A stretch of 10,097 bases of DNA from positions 1 through 10,097 of the forward strand of contig JAUVUL010000023.1 in the NCBI GenBank assembly GCA_030600975.1, in the 5' to 3' direction. Source of the DNA: Candidatus Aegiribacteria sp. GTDB lineage: Bacteria > Fermentibacterota > Fermentibacteria > Fermentibacterales > JCC-6. A program made the position numbers and the translations under genes. The notes under the pieces were generated by a model. It was not told the origin of the DNA and searched no databases. It saw only the letters and a program-made list of their open reading frames with translations. Below are positions 1-6,887 of this stretch, piece after piece. Positions within the stretch are counted from its first letter, which is position 1. Each line of letters starts with the position of its first letter.

Positions 1-1
1 C

Positions 2-184
2 CATTTCCTCAAATGGAATGGCAGCATAGACGTAACGACTGCTATCGACAAGCATCTCAAGATCAATGAAGACTGTCTGAGATTTCTTACTCTCCGGAGC
101 GATGGAGAAGGGCTCTCCTCCTGGGAGGATGCAGTCGATGATGAAGTAGTAGTAGAAGATGACATGGAGAGCGGGGATCAGTAA
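2..184 (+). CDS. rpsF: 30S ribosomal protein S6, C-terminal part (5' end outside window)
   Basis: Frame 2 is open from the window edge to a TAA at 182-184 and gives 60 residues. The segment with IDKHLKINEDCLRFLTLR matches the last helix and strand of bacterial S6, where the protein ends in a run like 'lri.e.vlRflvvr'. An acidic tail (DDEVVVEDDMESGD) follows, as in many S6 proteins. S6 binds 16S rRNA next to S18 in the platform of the small subunit. Its place directly before ssb and rpsR is the classic rpsF-ssb-rpsR arrangement, which supports the call. The stop overlaps the ssb start as TAATG, so the two are probably translationally coupled. The N-terminal part lies outside the window. Confidence 0.9.
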   Translation, partial: HFLKWNGSIDVTTAIDKHLKINEDCLRFLTLRSDGEGLSSWEDAVDDEVVVEDDMESGDQ

Positions 185-642
185 TGGATCTGAGAATGCC
201 CAGTATCAACAAGGTTATCATCTCTGGAAATCTTGTCCGGGACCCTGACACAAGAATCCTGGAAAACGGAACCCACCTTGCCAAGATGTCCATTGCGAAC
301 AACCAGCGCTACCGGGACAGGAATGGAGAATGGCAGGAAAAGACATGTTACGTGAACGTTATCGCCTGGAGAAAGACTGCTGAACTGGTTAGTGAATTCT
401 GCAGAAAGGGTTCTCCCGTCCTGATTGAAGGGGAACTTGTATTCAACTCCTGGGAAGACAGGGACGGCAACAAAAGAAACCAGCTGGAAGTTAACGCCAG
501 GAGAATACAGTTTCTCGAGAAAAGGGGTCAGGATTCTTCCTACAGGAATAACTCTCCGGAAAGTTCCGGCAGTATACCGGACAGTAATGAACACGATTCC
601 GCGCCGGGGACCATGGCACAGGATGACGATATTCCGTTCTGA
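184..642 (+). CDS. ssb: Single-stranded DNA-binding protein SSB
   Basis: This 152-residue protein has one OB fold (about residues 5-112) and a low-complexity polar tail. It ends in DDDIPF, the acidic C-terminal tip by which SSB recruits replication and repair partners. The start NKVIISGNLVRDPDTR and the later YVNVIAW are typical family signatures. SSB coats single-stranded DNA as a tetramer during replication, repair and recombination. The ATG at 184 overlaps the rpsF stop and has GGGG at 173-176 ahead of it. An in-frame ATG at 196 would give the more usual N-terminus MPSINKV, so the start is uncertain by four codons. It is probably co-transcribed with rpsF and the following gene. Confidence 0.95.
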   Translation: MDLRMPSINKVIISGNLVRDPDTRILENGTHLAKMSIANNQRYRDRNGEWQEKTCYVNVIAWRKTAELVSEFCRKGSPVLIEGELVFNSWEDRDGNKRNQLEVNARRIQFLEKRGQDSSYRNNSPESSGSIPDSNEHDSAPGTMAQDDDIPF

Positions 643-647
643 CCAGC

Positions 648-1001
648 ATGACTGTCTCGCGAGAAACACCCGAACTGAACTACATCGTACTTACCGGACG
701 GCTTATAGAAAAAGGTGAACTCAGGTCCTCCAGTTATGGCATCTTTGTAATAAGGTTCAAGCTGGAGAACTCACTATCTTTTTCCGTTGGAAGCTCAGAA
801 GAAGGGAAGAAAACCTACGTCATCAGTGTTGAGGCGTGGGGCAACCTCGCGGAGAGAATAGACCGCAGCATCACGAATGGTACGTTCGTATTGCTCGAGG
901 GCAATCTCGTAAGCAGATCCTACGAAGATAGATCGAAAGGATTACATCATAGAATGATCGTTAAGGCTACCGACGTAATGGCGTTGGAATCCGGATCATA
1001 A
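648..1001 (+). CDS. Second SSB-like OB-fold protein without acidic tail
   Basis: This 117-residue protein starts five bases after the ssb stop. It has the order of an SSB OB fold: NYIVLTGRLIEKGEL near residue 11, TYVISVEAWGNLAERI near 56-71, then GTFVLLEGNLVSRSYEDR and a last strand MIVKATDVMAL. The segment VEAWGNLAE lines up with the VIAWRKTAE part of the SSB next door, so it is probably a diverged duplicate. It stops right after the OB fold and lacks the flexible tail and DDDIPF tip. It therefore may bind single-stranded nucleic acid, or pair with the main SSB, without recruiting SSB partners. No good Shine-Dalgarno precedes the ATG, so translation may depend on coupling to ssb. A PriB-like role is possible but unproven. 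Confidence 0.75.
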   Translation: MTVSRETPELNYIVLTGRLIEKGELRSSSYGIFVIRFKLENSLSFSVGSSEEGKKTYVISVEAWGNLAERIDRSITNGTFVLLEGNLVSRSYEDRSKGLHHRMIVKATDVMALESGS

Positions 1002-1009
1002 GGACCATC

Positions 1010-1015
1010 AGGAGG
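1010..1015 (+). promoter_or_regulatory. Shine-Dalgarno of rpsR
   Basis: A perfect AGGAGG lies seven bases before the TTG at 1023. The next in-frame ATG (1041) would be 25 bases away, so this site selects the TTG start. Confidence 0.8.
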
Positions 1016-1022
1016 AACCGAT

Positions 1023-1280
1023 TTGGTCGCAAAAATAAGAATGAAGAAAAAGAGCAGCAAGTTCGGACGCAAGAAAAAATGCCGTTTCTGCGTGAATCCG
1101 AAGATGGAAATATCATACAAAAACGAAAGGATGCTCCAGAGGTATGTTTCTGACAGGGGAAAAATCGTAGCCAGACGCGTTACGGGCAACTGTGCAAAGC
1201 ACCAGAGAAGGGTTGCAAATGCCATCAAGGTAGCGCGGTTCCTTGCTCTCGTTCCCTACGTTAGAGAACACTACAGATAG
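1023..1280 (+). CDS. rpsR: 30S ribosomal protein S18 (zinc-ribbon type)
   Basis: This 85-residue basic protein matches S18 over its length, with ISYKNERMLQRYVSDRGKI followed by a basic KHQRRVANAIKVARFLALVPYV end. S18 pairs with S6 on 16S rRNA. Cys20 and Cys23 (CRFC) together with Cys57 and His60 (CAKH) form a likely zinc-binding set, the so-called C+ form of S18. The start is a TTG, chosen because a perfect AGGAGG sits seven bases upstream. The first ATG, at 1041, has no properly spaced site. It lies between the SSB-like gene and the DUF2232 gene in the ribosomal operon. Confidence 0.94.
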   Translation: MVAKIRMKKKSSKFGRKKKCRFCVNPKMEISYKNERMLQRYVSDRGKIVARRVTGNCAKHQRRVANAIKVARFLALVPYVREHYR

Positions 1281-1292
1281 CAGACCGACGCG

Positions 1293-2168
1293 ATGCGAGA
1301 GAAGCCGGGAGGAGCGGGAAGCGGATTCTTCGGCATTATTGCCGTGGGGATAATTCTTGTTCTTATGGGGATTCCCTTCGTTGGAATGACTATAATGACT
1401 GTAATGATGCTTGCCCCGAATTCAAGATTCGGCCTGCCCATGGCTCTGGCAACTCTTTTCGTCGTTTACCTGATATCCGACTTCACCGGGGCACTTATCG
1501 CAGCAACGGGGGCTGGATTCATTACTGCCTGGATAAGATCGGGCAGAAGCTTCCGGTTTTCCGTCGTGGCAGCTGCAGCAGCTACGGCGCTGGCTTCAAT
1601 TTTCGGAACCTTTCTTCTTCCGGAGCAGTCACTGCTGTCTGTAGACAATGTTGAAACCCTTATGCAGTTTTACAGTTCCGCTGGAATGAGTTCATCGGAG
1701 ATTATTTATGTAATGAATGTTCTGGTGTATATACTGCCTTCCGTTCTGGCACTATGGGCCGCAGCGGGAGTTATCGCCTCGGCGTCGGCCGTAAAGCTGA
1801 TAAACAGACAAAGAGGCATTGAGCTTGATCTTCCCGGGGATTATTCCCTTAGAATGGGCCTGATCCCCGCCTGGATTCTTATAGTCGCACTGGCGGTAAA
1901 TCTTGCTGGAAGCAGCCTTCCATTTTTTCTTCAGCAGGCAGCTGTTAATATTTCGATTTTCATGATCCTGCCCTACTCCGCTGTCGGGCTTGCAGTGTGC
2001 AGAAAAGTATTGTCCAAGTATCCTCAGGGACTTATCCTGGCTGTCCTTTTGGCAATAGTGTTTCCACCGTTTGCTCTTGGAGTGTTAATAATTACCGGTA
2101 TACTTGATACATGGTTCGATTTCAGAACACGTCTTAAGAAGATAGATGAAAGGAAAAGACAATTATGA
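1293..2168 (+). CDS. DUF2232 (YybS-like) multipass membrane protein
   Basis: This 291-residue hydrophobic protein has about six to eight membrane segments, near residues 12-34, 46-76, 88-108, 138-168, 190-212, 214-235 and 245-270. It ends with a charged cytosolic tail (DFRTRLKKIDERKRQL). The last helix followed by GILDTWFDFRTRL, and its location between rpsR and rplI, are characteristic of the DUF2232/YybS family. The biochemical role of that family is not established. Its fold has been likened to small-solute or vitamin transporter S-components, but nothing here identifies a substrate. The ATG at 1293 lies 12 bases after rpsR and has only a weak ribosome site. Its stop overlaps the rplI start as ATGA. 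Confidence 0.82.
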   Translation: MREKPGGAGSGFFGIIAVGIILVLMGIPFVGMTIMTVMMLAPNSRFGLPMALATLFVVYLISDFTGALIAATGAGFITAWIRSGRSFRFSVVAAAAATALASIFGTFLLPEQSLLSVDNVETLMQFYSSAGMSSSEIIYVMNVLVYILPSVLALWAAAGVIASASAVKLINRQRGIELDLPGDYSLRMGLIPAWILIVALAVNLAGSSLPFFLQQAAVNISIFMILPYSAVGLAVCRKVLSKYPQGLILAVLLAIVFPPFALGVLIITGILDTWFDFRTRLKKIDERKRQL

Positions 2169-2617
2169 AAGTACTTCTTATTAAAAGCGTAGAAGACCTT
2201 GGTCTTGGGGGTGATATTGTGGATGTAGCCAACGGTTACGCCAGAAATTACCTGTTCCCAAGAAATTTCGCTGTAAAGGCTACGTCAGCTGCTGTTAGAT
2301 CCGCTGACCTGTACAGGTCCAGAGCTATTGAGGAACAGGCCAAAGTCTCTGCTGAGTCCCAGCAGCTTGCTGATAAGCTCAAGGATTTTGTTGTAGAGAT
2401 CAAAGCTGCTGCTGATGAGAACGGTCACCTTTACGGAAGTGTGAATGAAAGGCTCGTTTCCGATATCATAAATGAGGCCGGCTTCAACATAGATATCGAA
2501 CAGGTTCTTCTTAGCGAACATCTTAAAGCCATTGGAGAGTATCCCGTTTCCGTTAAGATCTACGGTGATATTCGTACAGAGATAATTGTCAGGATTCTCC
2601 GCCAAGAAGAGGAATAA
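2165..2617 (+). CDS. rplI: 50S ribosomal protein L9
   Basis: This 150-residue protein has the standard L9 length and layout. The N-terminal domain begins MKVLLIKSVEDLGLGGDIV and continues with VANGYARNYLFPRNFAV, the family signature. A connecting helix spans about residues 45-75. The C-terminal domain contains DENGHLYGSVNERLVSDII and ends in a beta strand (TEIIVRIL). L9 binds 23S rRNA near the base of the L1 stalk and helps keep the reading frame. AGGA at 2151-2154 precedes the ATG, and the start overlaps the previous gene by four bases, which suggests coupled translation. It closes the rpsF-ssb-rpsR-rplI group. Confidence 0.96.
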   Translation: MKVLLIKSVEDLGLGGDIVDVANGYARNYLFPRNFAVKATSAAVRSADLYRSRAIEEQAKVSAESQQLADKLKDFVVEIKAAADENGHLYGSVNERLVSDIINEAGFNIDIEQVLLSEHLKAIGEYPVSVKIYGDIRTEIIVRILRQEEE

Positions 2618-2622
2618 TCCCA

Positions 2623-3647
2623 TTGAGAATACTGGCCGTAGAAACATCCTGCGATGATACCGCGGTTGCTCTGCTTGAAGGATGCAGTGCAATCGCGGAA
2701 CGCGTTTACAGCCAGGAAGTACACTCAAAGCATGGTGGGGTTGTGCCGGAACTGGCTTCCCGCAGTCATATGAAGATCCTTCCCGGACTTGTGAGTGATG
2801 TTCTTCTTGCGGGGGGAATGGACAGTCTTGAGAGAATCGATGTTTTCGCTGCAACAGCCGGTCCGGGGCTTATAGGATCTTTACTGGTGGGTCTGGCCTG
2901 GAGCAAGGCAGCGGCCTGGGCCGCAGGAAAACGCTTCCTGGGCATAAATCACCTGGCGGCACACCTCTACATTCACTACGGACAAAAGCGTCAGGTACCC
3001 TTTCCCGCAGTTGCCCTTCTAGTTTCCGGGGGCCATACGAGCCTCTTCCGGATGAGCTCATGGCAGGAGATCCTGCTTCTGGGATCAACAAGGGATGACG
3101 CTGCAGGAGAGGCTTTTGACAAAACAGCAAAACTTGCCGGCCTTGGCTATCCGGGAGGAGCGGCTCTTGATATCGCTGCCGACAGTGGCAACCCGGAGAA
3201 TTGTTCTCTTCCGTCTCCCATGGCTGATCCATCACTGGCCGAATTTAGTTTCAGCGGACTCAAGACAGCCGCAAAACTGCTCTGGGAAGAGGGAGTGGAT
3301 CTGAACGATCTTGCGGCTTCGTTCAGAAAGACAGTCGTAGATATCCTGGTATCCAAACTGATGTATCAGTGTAAGGAACTTGGAGCGAAAAGTGTTCTTG
3401 CCGCAGGTGGCGTTACCGCCAACAGCCTTCTGCGGAAAGTTCTCAGGCAGGAATGTACAGCCAGGAAACTGGAGCTGTTCCTTCCCGATAGAGAACATTC
3501 ACCGACAACGCTCTGATGGTCGGACGGGCCGCTGCTGCCATTCTCGAGCGGAACCCTGAGGCTTCCTCTCCTTTATCTTGCAACGCATTTGCCAGATGGT
3601 CGGGAAGGAGCCTTTCTCCTGTCGGTTGCCCCGAGTCGTTACAGTAG
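2623..3647 (+). CDS. tsaD: tRNA t6A threonylcarbamoyltransferase TsaD, interrupted by an apparent frameshift
   Basis: TsaD transfers threonylcarbamoyl from TC-AMP to A37 of ANN-decoding tRNAs, working with TsaB and TsaE. The start is TTG at 2623 with GAGG about ten bases ahead. Visible motifs are VETSCDDTAVALL (6-18), HGGVVPELASRSH, the metal-binding His pair in NHLAAHL (His110 and His114), SGGHT (135-139) and AGGVTANSLLR. The first frame stops at a TGA at 3514-3516 after 297 residues. From 3498/3501 the next frame reads TDNALMVGRAAAAILE and runs on to a TAG at 3645-3647. This restores the family's CTDNA-like segment and a total of about 341 residues. That segment carries the third metal ligand (Asp), so the 297-residue form should be inactive. 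Since tsaD is essential in many bacteria, a one-base sequencing or assembly error is the first explanation. A real mutation or recoding are the alternatives. Confidence 0.9.
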
Positions 3648-3679
3648 AGTATTTATAATTGAACGATCAAAAGTATTCC

Positions 3680-3683
3680 GGAG
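3680..3683 (+). promoter_or_regulatory. Shine-Dalgarno of acpS
   Basis: GGAG lies eight bases before the ATG at 3692. The in-frame TTG at 3659 has an A/T-rich leader without such a site. This favours the ATG and a protein starting shortly before the conserved GIDIV motif. Confidence 0.6.
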
Positions 3684-3691
3684 AAGATTAT

Positions 3692-4087
3692 ATGCCAGCT
3701 CATTTTTCACAAGGTATTGATATTGTCAGTGTTAGACGAGTAGAGAAAGCCCTTGAAAGAAGCGGAAGCAGTTTTCTTCACAGGATATTCGATGGGAGGG
3801 AACTGGAATTGCAGGAGGACACAGGCTTCCTGGCAACCAGATTCGCTGCAAAGGAGGCTTTTTTCAAAGCTCTTGGAACTGGTGTTTCTTTCGGCGTCAG
3901 GTGGCATGATTTTATTCTACCGCCCTCAGAACAGATGTTTCTATGTCCCGTCATCAGCGGCAGATCAGTGGAACTACTGGGGAGCAGAAGAGTTCTGATA
4001 AGCGTCTCCCGTACAGAAACTATCGCGGTAGCCGTTGTGTTTATTGAATCAGCAGGGGAGGGGTATGAAGTACTGGGTAACACCTGA
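3692..4087 (+). CDS. acpS: Holo-[acyl-carrier-protein] synthase
   Basis: AcpS moves 4'-phosphopantetheine from CoA to a serine of apo-ACP, which activates ACP for fatty acid synthesis. From the ATG at 3692 it has 131 residues, close to the usual 120-130. GIDIV (8-12) carries the first Mg-binding Asp (Asp10). RFAAKEAFFKALGTG (about 50-64) carries the Glu at 55 and the CoA-binding lysine region. SVSRTETIAVAVV near the C-terminus is the family's last strand. An in-frame TTG at 3659 would add 11 residues but lacks a ribosome site. The 3' end overlaps nnrD by 23 bases in another frame. The acpS-nnrD pairing is common in bacteria. Confidence 0.92.
   Translation: MPAHFSQGIDIVSVRRVEKALERSGSSFLHRIFDGRELELQEDTGFLATRFAAKEAFFKALGTGVSFGVRWHDFILPPSEQMFLCPVISGRSVELLGSRRVLISVSRTETIAVAVVFIESAGEGYEVLGNT
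4054..4063 (+). promoter_or_regulatory. Shine-Dalgarno of nnrD
   Basis: The purine run AGGGGAGGGG ends one base before the ATG at 4065, and its 5' half is at a workable distance. It lies inside the acpS coding region. It favours ATG 4065 over the upstream in-frame TTG at 4035. Confidence 0.55.
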
Positions 4088-5609
4088 GGAAATGACTGAA
4101 TACGACAGAAGAGCAATTGAAAATGGAACTCCCGGGGATGTTCTGATGGAAAGGGCTGGAACTTCAGTTGCTAAGGCAGCCATGAAAATGGTGACCCCGG
4201 AGAGTGGTCCGATCATTGTATTCGCTGGTCCTGGAAATAACGGCGGTGACGGTCTTGTCCTCGCAAGAAAACTCAGGGAAGAGTCATACGAAGTGTACGT
4301 TGTATTTGCTACCGTTGCCGGAAGAAGCCTCTCCCACAACTGCCAGACCAACCTGGGCAGGTACGCCCACGATGGAGGAACTGTACTTTCACCAATGAAA
4401 ATGAATCATCTTCCCTCTTCCGCTAGCCTGGTCGTTGACGCTCTTCTTGGCACCGGGTTAAAGGGAAAGATTCAGGATTCATTCGCTGAATGTCTTGAAA
4501 AGATCAATGATTATGACTGCAAAATTCTTGCCGTTGACACTCCCTCCGGAATCAACGGAAAAACAGGCGAGGTAGACCCCCTTACAGTGCCCGCCGATGT
4601 AACTGTAACCTTTGCCGCCCCCAAGGCAGGACTCTTGTTTCCTCCCGGCTGCGGCTTTGCAGGAAGCATTTTTACGGCTGATATAGGTATAGATGTTGAT
4701 GAATTGAAAGACCGCATGATACCCGACCTGAGCGATGTTTCCGCTCTTCTTCCTGAAAGACCTGTAGACGGTCATAAGGGTACATTCGGAAGATTGCTGC
4801 TTGTCGGCGGTTGCGAGACAATGCCCGGTGCCCCCCAGTTGATGTCGCTGGGTGCTCTGCGTTCCGGTGCTGGCCTTGTAACCCTTTCTGTACCGCTTTC
4901 CGCGCATCAGCTTATAGCAGGACGTATTCCAGAAGTACTCTCGTCCTACTTCCTCCCTGGTGATGCCACGGGTATTACCGATCCAGCGAATTTCCAGGCG
5001 GCAGCCGTCGGACCGGGAATGGGGAATAATCCGGCAACGAAAAAAGTCATTACCTATATATTGAAAAACTGGACCGTTCCGCTGGTACTTGATGCGGATG
5101 CCCTGAGTGTGATTGATAACCCTTCTGCAATTCTGAAGGAATACGGTGGACCGCTGCTCATAACACCTCATCCCGGAGAAATGTCAAAGCTTATGAAATG
5201 CGACCACTCAAGCCTCGCAAGCAGGTCTGCGGCAGCGCGAAAACTGGTCAAATCAGCTGGTATCACCGTTGTGCTTAAGGGCAGGCCAACCATGGTATTC
5301 CATCCTGATAGAGGCTCCTGCACCATACCTGCGGGGAACAGCGGTCTGGCCACAGGCGGAAGCGGTGATATCCTAACTGGAATAATTTCATCCCTTATGG
5401 CTCAGGGTATGGAGCTCTTCGATGCGGGTGTACTCGGAGTATACGTTCATGGCCTGGCTGCGGATATGGCCATAGAAAATTCCTCCGAGAGGAGTCTTAT
5501 ACCGTCGGATATAGCTTCCATTCTTGGAAAAGCTTTTCGCGCCATAGAGAAAGGTAAGAACAGTTGTCTTCTTACTTCTGGAGGGAAATGGAACAGTGAC
5601 TACAATTAA
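4065..5609 (+). CDS. nnrD: Bifunctional NAD(P)H-hydrate epimerase / ADP-dependent NAD(P)HX dehydratase
   Basis: This 514-residue two-domain protein repairs NADH and NADPH that have become hydrated. The N-terminal YjeF epimerase domain (about 1-215) has AGPGNNGGDG (54-63), VDALLGTG (124-131) and VDTPSGING (157-165). The C-terminal ribokinase-like dehydratase domain (about 225-495) has GHKGTFGRLLLVGG, AVGPGMG (314-320), LDADAL (342-347), TPHPGE (367-372), LKGRPT (404-409) and GNSGLATGGSGDILTG (424-439), with the catalytic Asp near 435. The ATG at 4065 follows a strong purine run and gives the usual start MKYWVTPEEM. The last 30 or so residues are polar and look non-conserved. The gene overlaps acpS upstream and the HD gene downstream. 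Confidence 0.95.
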   Translation: MKYWVTPEEMTEYDRRAIENGTPGDVLMERAGTSVAKAAMKMVTPESGPIIVFAGPGNNGGDGLVLARKLREESYEVYVVFATVAGRSLSHNCQTNLGRYAHDGGTVLSPMKMNHLPSSASLVVDALLGTGLKGKIQDSFAECLEKINDYDCKILAVDTPSGINGKTGEVDPLTVPADVTVTFAAPKAGLLFPPGCGFAGSIFTADIGIDVDELKDRMIPDLSDVSALLPERPVDGHKGTFGRLLLVGGCETMPGAPQLMSLGALRSGAGLVTLSVPLSAHQLIAGRIPEVLSSYFLPGDATGITDPANFQAAAVGPGMGNNPATKKVITYILKNWTVPLVLDADALSVIDNPSAILKEYGGPLLITPHPGEMSKLMKCDHSSLASRSAAARKLVKSAGITVVLKGRPTMVFHPDRGSCTIPAGNSGLATGGSGDILTGIISSLMAQGMELFDAGVLGVYVHGLAADMAIENSSERSLIPSDIASILGKAFRAIEKGKNSCLLTSGGKWNSDYN

Positions 5610-6156
5610 CCGAGGTCATGCTCTTGAGTTGCTTGAAGAGAACCTGAGCAACAGGAACCTGGTTCGTCACTGCCTGGCGACAGAGGCCGTTATGCGCAGG
5701 CTGGCGTTCGACAGGGGAGAAGATGTTGATCTATGGGGTATTACCGGCCTGCTACATGATCTGGATTACGAAAAGACTGTCGATGATCCAGCAAGACACG
5801 CGCTGGTCACAGCCGAAATGCTCACCGGACAACTCCCCGAAGAATCGATACAAGCCATAAAATCACATAATTACGAAAACAACGGTGTCGAGAGGACTTC
5901 GGATTTCGACTATCTCCTTGCTGCAGGAGAATCCATAACCGGCCTGATAGTTGCCGTTGCCCTTGTATACCCCGGAGCAAAACTCCAGCCGGTAAAATTG
6001 AAATCAGTCCTGAAGAGAATGAACATGTCCGCCTTCGCACGATCCGTTCCGAGGGAAATCATCAGGGAGTGTTCCAGGGCAGGATACGAACTGGATGAGT
6101 TTGTACGTCTTTCCCTTGAAGCGATGAAGGGGATTGCTTCAGAAATTGGCCTCTGA
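5596..6156 (+). CDS. HD-domain hydrolase (COG2316-like)
   Basis: This 186-residue soluble protein is probably a metal-dependent phosphohydrolase of unknown substrate. His25 in RHCLATEAVM, the His54-Asp55 pair in GLLHDLDYE and His69 in ARHALVTAEML fit the HD pattern. The later LAAGESITGLIVAVALVYPG, followed by LKSVLKRMNMSAFARSV, resembles a stand-alone bacterial HD family that carries AxE-x-TGLI where many HD proteins carry Asp. The start is GTG at 5596, with GGAGGG at 5580-5585 ten bases ahead, and it overlaps the end of nnrD by 14 bases. The family assignment is from memory of the motif order. The substrate cannot be told from the sequence. Confidence 0.85.
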   Translation: MTTINRGHALELLEENLSNRNLVRHCLATEAVMRRLAFDRGEDVDLWGITGLLHDLDYEKTVDDPARHALVTAEMLTGQLPEESIQAIKSHNYENNGVERTSDFDYLLAAGESITGLIVAVALVYPGAKLQPVKLKSVLKRMNMSAFARSVPREIIRECSRAGYELDEFVRLSLEAMKGIASEIGL

Positions 6157-6184
6157 TGCGTCAGTTGATACTTGGCATGACACT
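6157..6184 (+). repeat. Solo copy of a 28-bp repeat arm
   Basis: This segment begins immediately after the HD gene stop and matches the right arm of the palindrome at 9399-9426 at 23 of 28 positions, without gaps. Both begin TGCGTCAGTTG and end GACACT. The shared start extends two bases into the stop codon (GATGCG). It may be a remnant of the same element or a common intergenic motif of this genome. Confidence 0.6.
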
Positions 6185-6192
6185 GACATTGT

Positions 6193-6197
6193 AAAGG
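6193..6197 (+). promoter_or_regulatory. Possible Shine-Dalgarno before a non-standard start
   Basis: AAAGG lies six bases before an ATA codon at 6204, in frame with the small membrane protein downstream. No ATG, GTG or TTG occurs in that frame between the preceding stop at 6192 and ATG 6279. Confidence 0.35.
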
Positions 6198-6278
6198 TTT
6201 GAAATAAAAGAGAAACTACAGAACACTCTCGTCCTGCAGGTTGTCAAGTCAACTGTTATTATCACAGTTACTCTTTTT

Positions 6279-6620
6279 ATGATGCTGATCGCTATAAACT
6301 GGACATGGATTTCCGGTCAATATAATTCCTTAATGCAGGAATCCATGTGGTTCTATTTTGAGCGCTCTATGATCAATTCTTCTCTCTTCATCGGTGTCCA
6401 GGTTGCCGTGATATTTGTTGCATACATCGTTATCGCACTACTTTACGGTCGACACAAGATGATTGTTCGCAGTCTCTCTGGATTCGCTATTCTGGCGCTG
6501 AATGCTATAGCGGTAGCAACGTACTTTCACCACAACAACAAAGCGGTAGGAATCTTTGCTTTGTTTGCCACGCCTTTGCTCATCACCATGTTGCAATTTC
6601 GTTCGAAGCCAGAAGAATGA
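6279..6620 (+). CDS. Small hypothetical membrane protein
   Basis: From the first standard start (ATG 6279) this is 113 residues. I do not recognise the family. Two clear hydrophobic stretches are SLFIGVQVAVIFVAYIVIAL (about 35-55) and AILALNAIAVATYF followed by AVGIFALFATPLLITML (about 70-105). That gives three or four membrane segments, with a charged end FRSKPEE. The ATG has a T-rich leader and no ribosome site. The frame stays open back to 6195 and reads IKEKLQNTLVLQVVKS followed by TVIITVTLF, a natural-looking N-terminus with another membrane segment. The true gene may therefore start at ATA 6204 (138 residues) or may have lost its start. The stop overlaps ATG 6617 of the next ORF as ATGA. 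Confidence 0.55.
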   Translation: MMLIAINWTWISGQYNSLMQESMWFYFERSMINSSLFIGVQVAVIFVAYIVIALLYGRHKMIVRSLSGFAILALNAIAVATYFHHNNKAVGIFALFATPLLITMLQFRSKPEE

Positions 6621-6887
6621 TAAGCTTCGATCAATACTTTCAAGATTTACTTCGAATATATCGTTCTGTTTCTGAATCAACTCTCAGGCAGGATAAAACT
6701 GGACGGTCGTCAACTTACGGTGTGGGAAAGCTTCGAGCGGTTCGGAGGCTATCTTGCCAGCATGGGAACCCTTGCTTTGGGGTTAACCGACTTCTGGCGT
6801 GACAAAAATCGAAGGCTAGTCCGCATCGCGAACACGGTCGTTGTCATGCGGAGACCTCAGGGAGAACCTCCGATACCGCCTGGTTAA
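6617..6887 (+). pseudogene. Degenerate, apparently frameshifted small ORF
   Basis: An ATG at 6617, overlapping the previous stop, begins MISFDQYFQDLLRIYRSVSE in frame 2 and drifts to a stop at 6800-6802. From about 6650 the frame-0 reading looks more protein-like: NQLSGRIKLDGRQLTVWESF, then GGYLASMGTLALGLTDFW and a basic end, with a TAA at 6885-6887 and no usable start. A plus-one shift somewhere around 6650-6690 would join them into one protein of about 90 residues. Arginine codons here are mostly CGN, unlike the AGA/AGG-rich neighbours. The family is unrecognised. It could be a broken gene, a gene with a sequencing error, or non-coding DNA. The TAA shares the sequence TTAA with the stop of convergent iorB. 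Confidence 0.35.

Noticed and set aside
140..165. GTA triplet tract in rpsF as a possible slipped-strand repeat
   Set aside because: It has only three units and simply encodes the acidic S6 tail, so it is too short to suggest phase variation.
2285..2854. Minus-strand open frame of 189 codons across rplI and tsaD
   Set aside because: It spans two well-supported plus-strand genes and encodes a low-complexity product.
4035..4064. Upstream TTG start for nnrD
   Set aside because: The ATG at 4065 has a strong purine run and gives the usual family N-terminus. The TTG would add ten unconserved residues inside acpS.
4479..5171. Long minus-strand open frame opposite nnrD
   Set aside because: It lies wholly antisense to a well-supported two-domain enzyme, has no recognisable motifs and has no ribosome site.
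6165..6193. Sigma70-type promoter TTGATA ... ATTGTA before the small membrane ORF
   Set aside because: The -10 match is poor and the -35 lies within the repeat arm.
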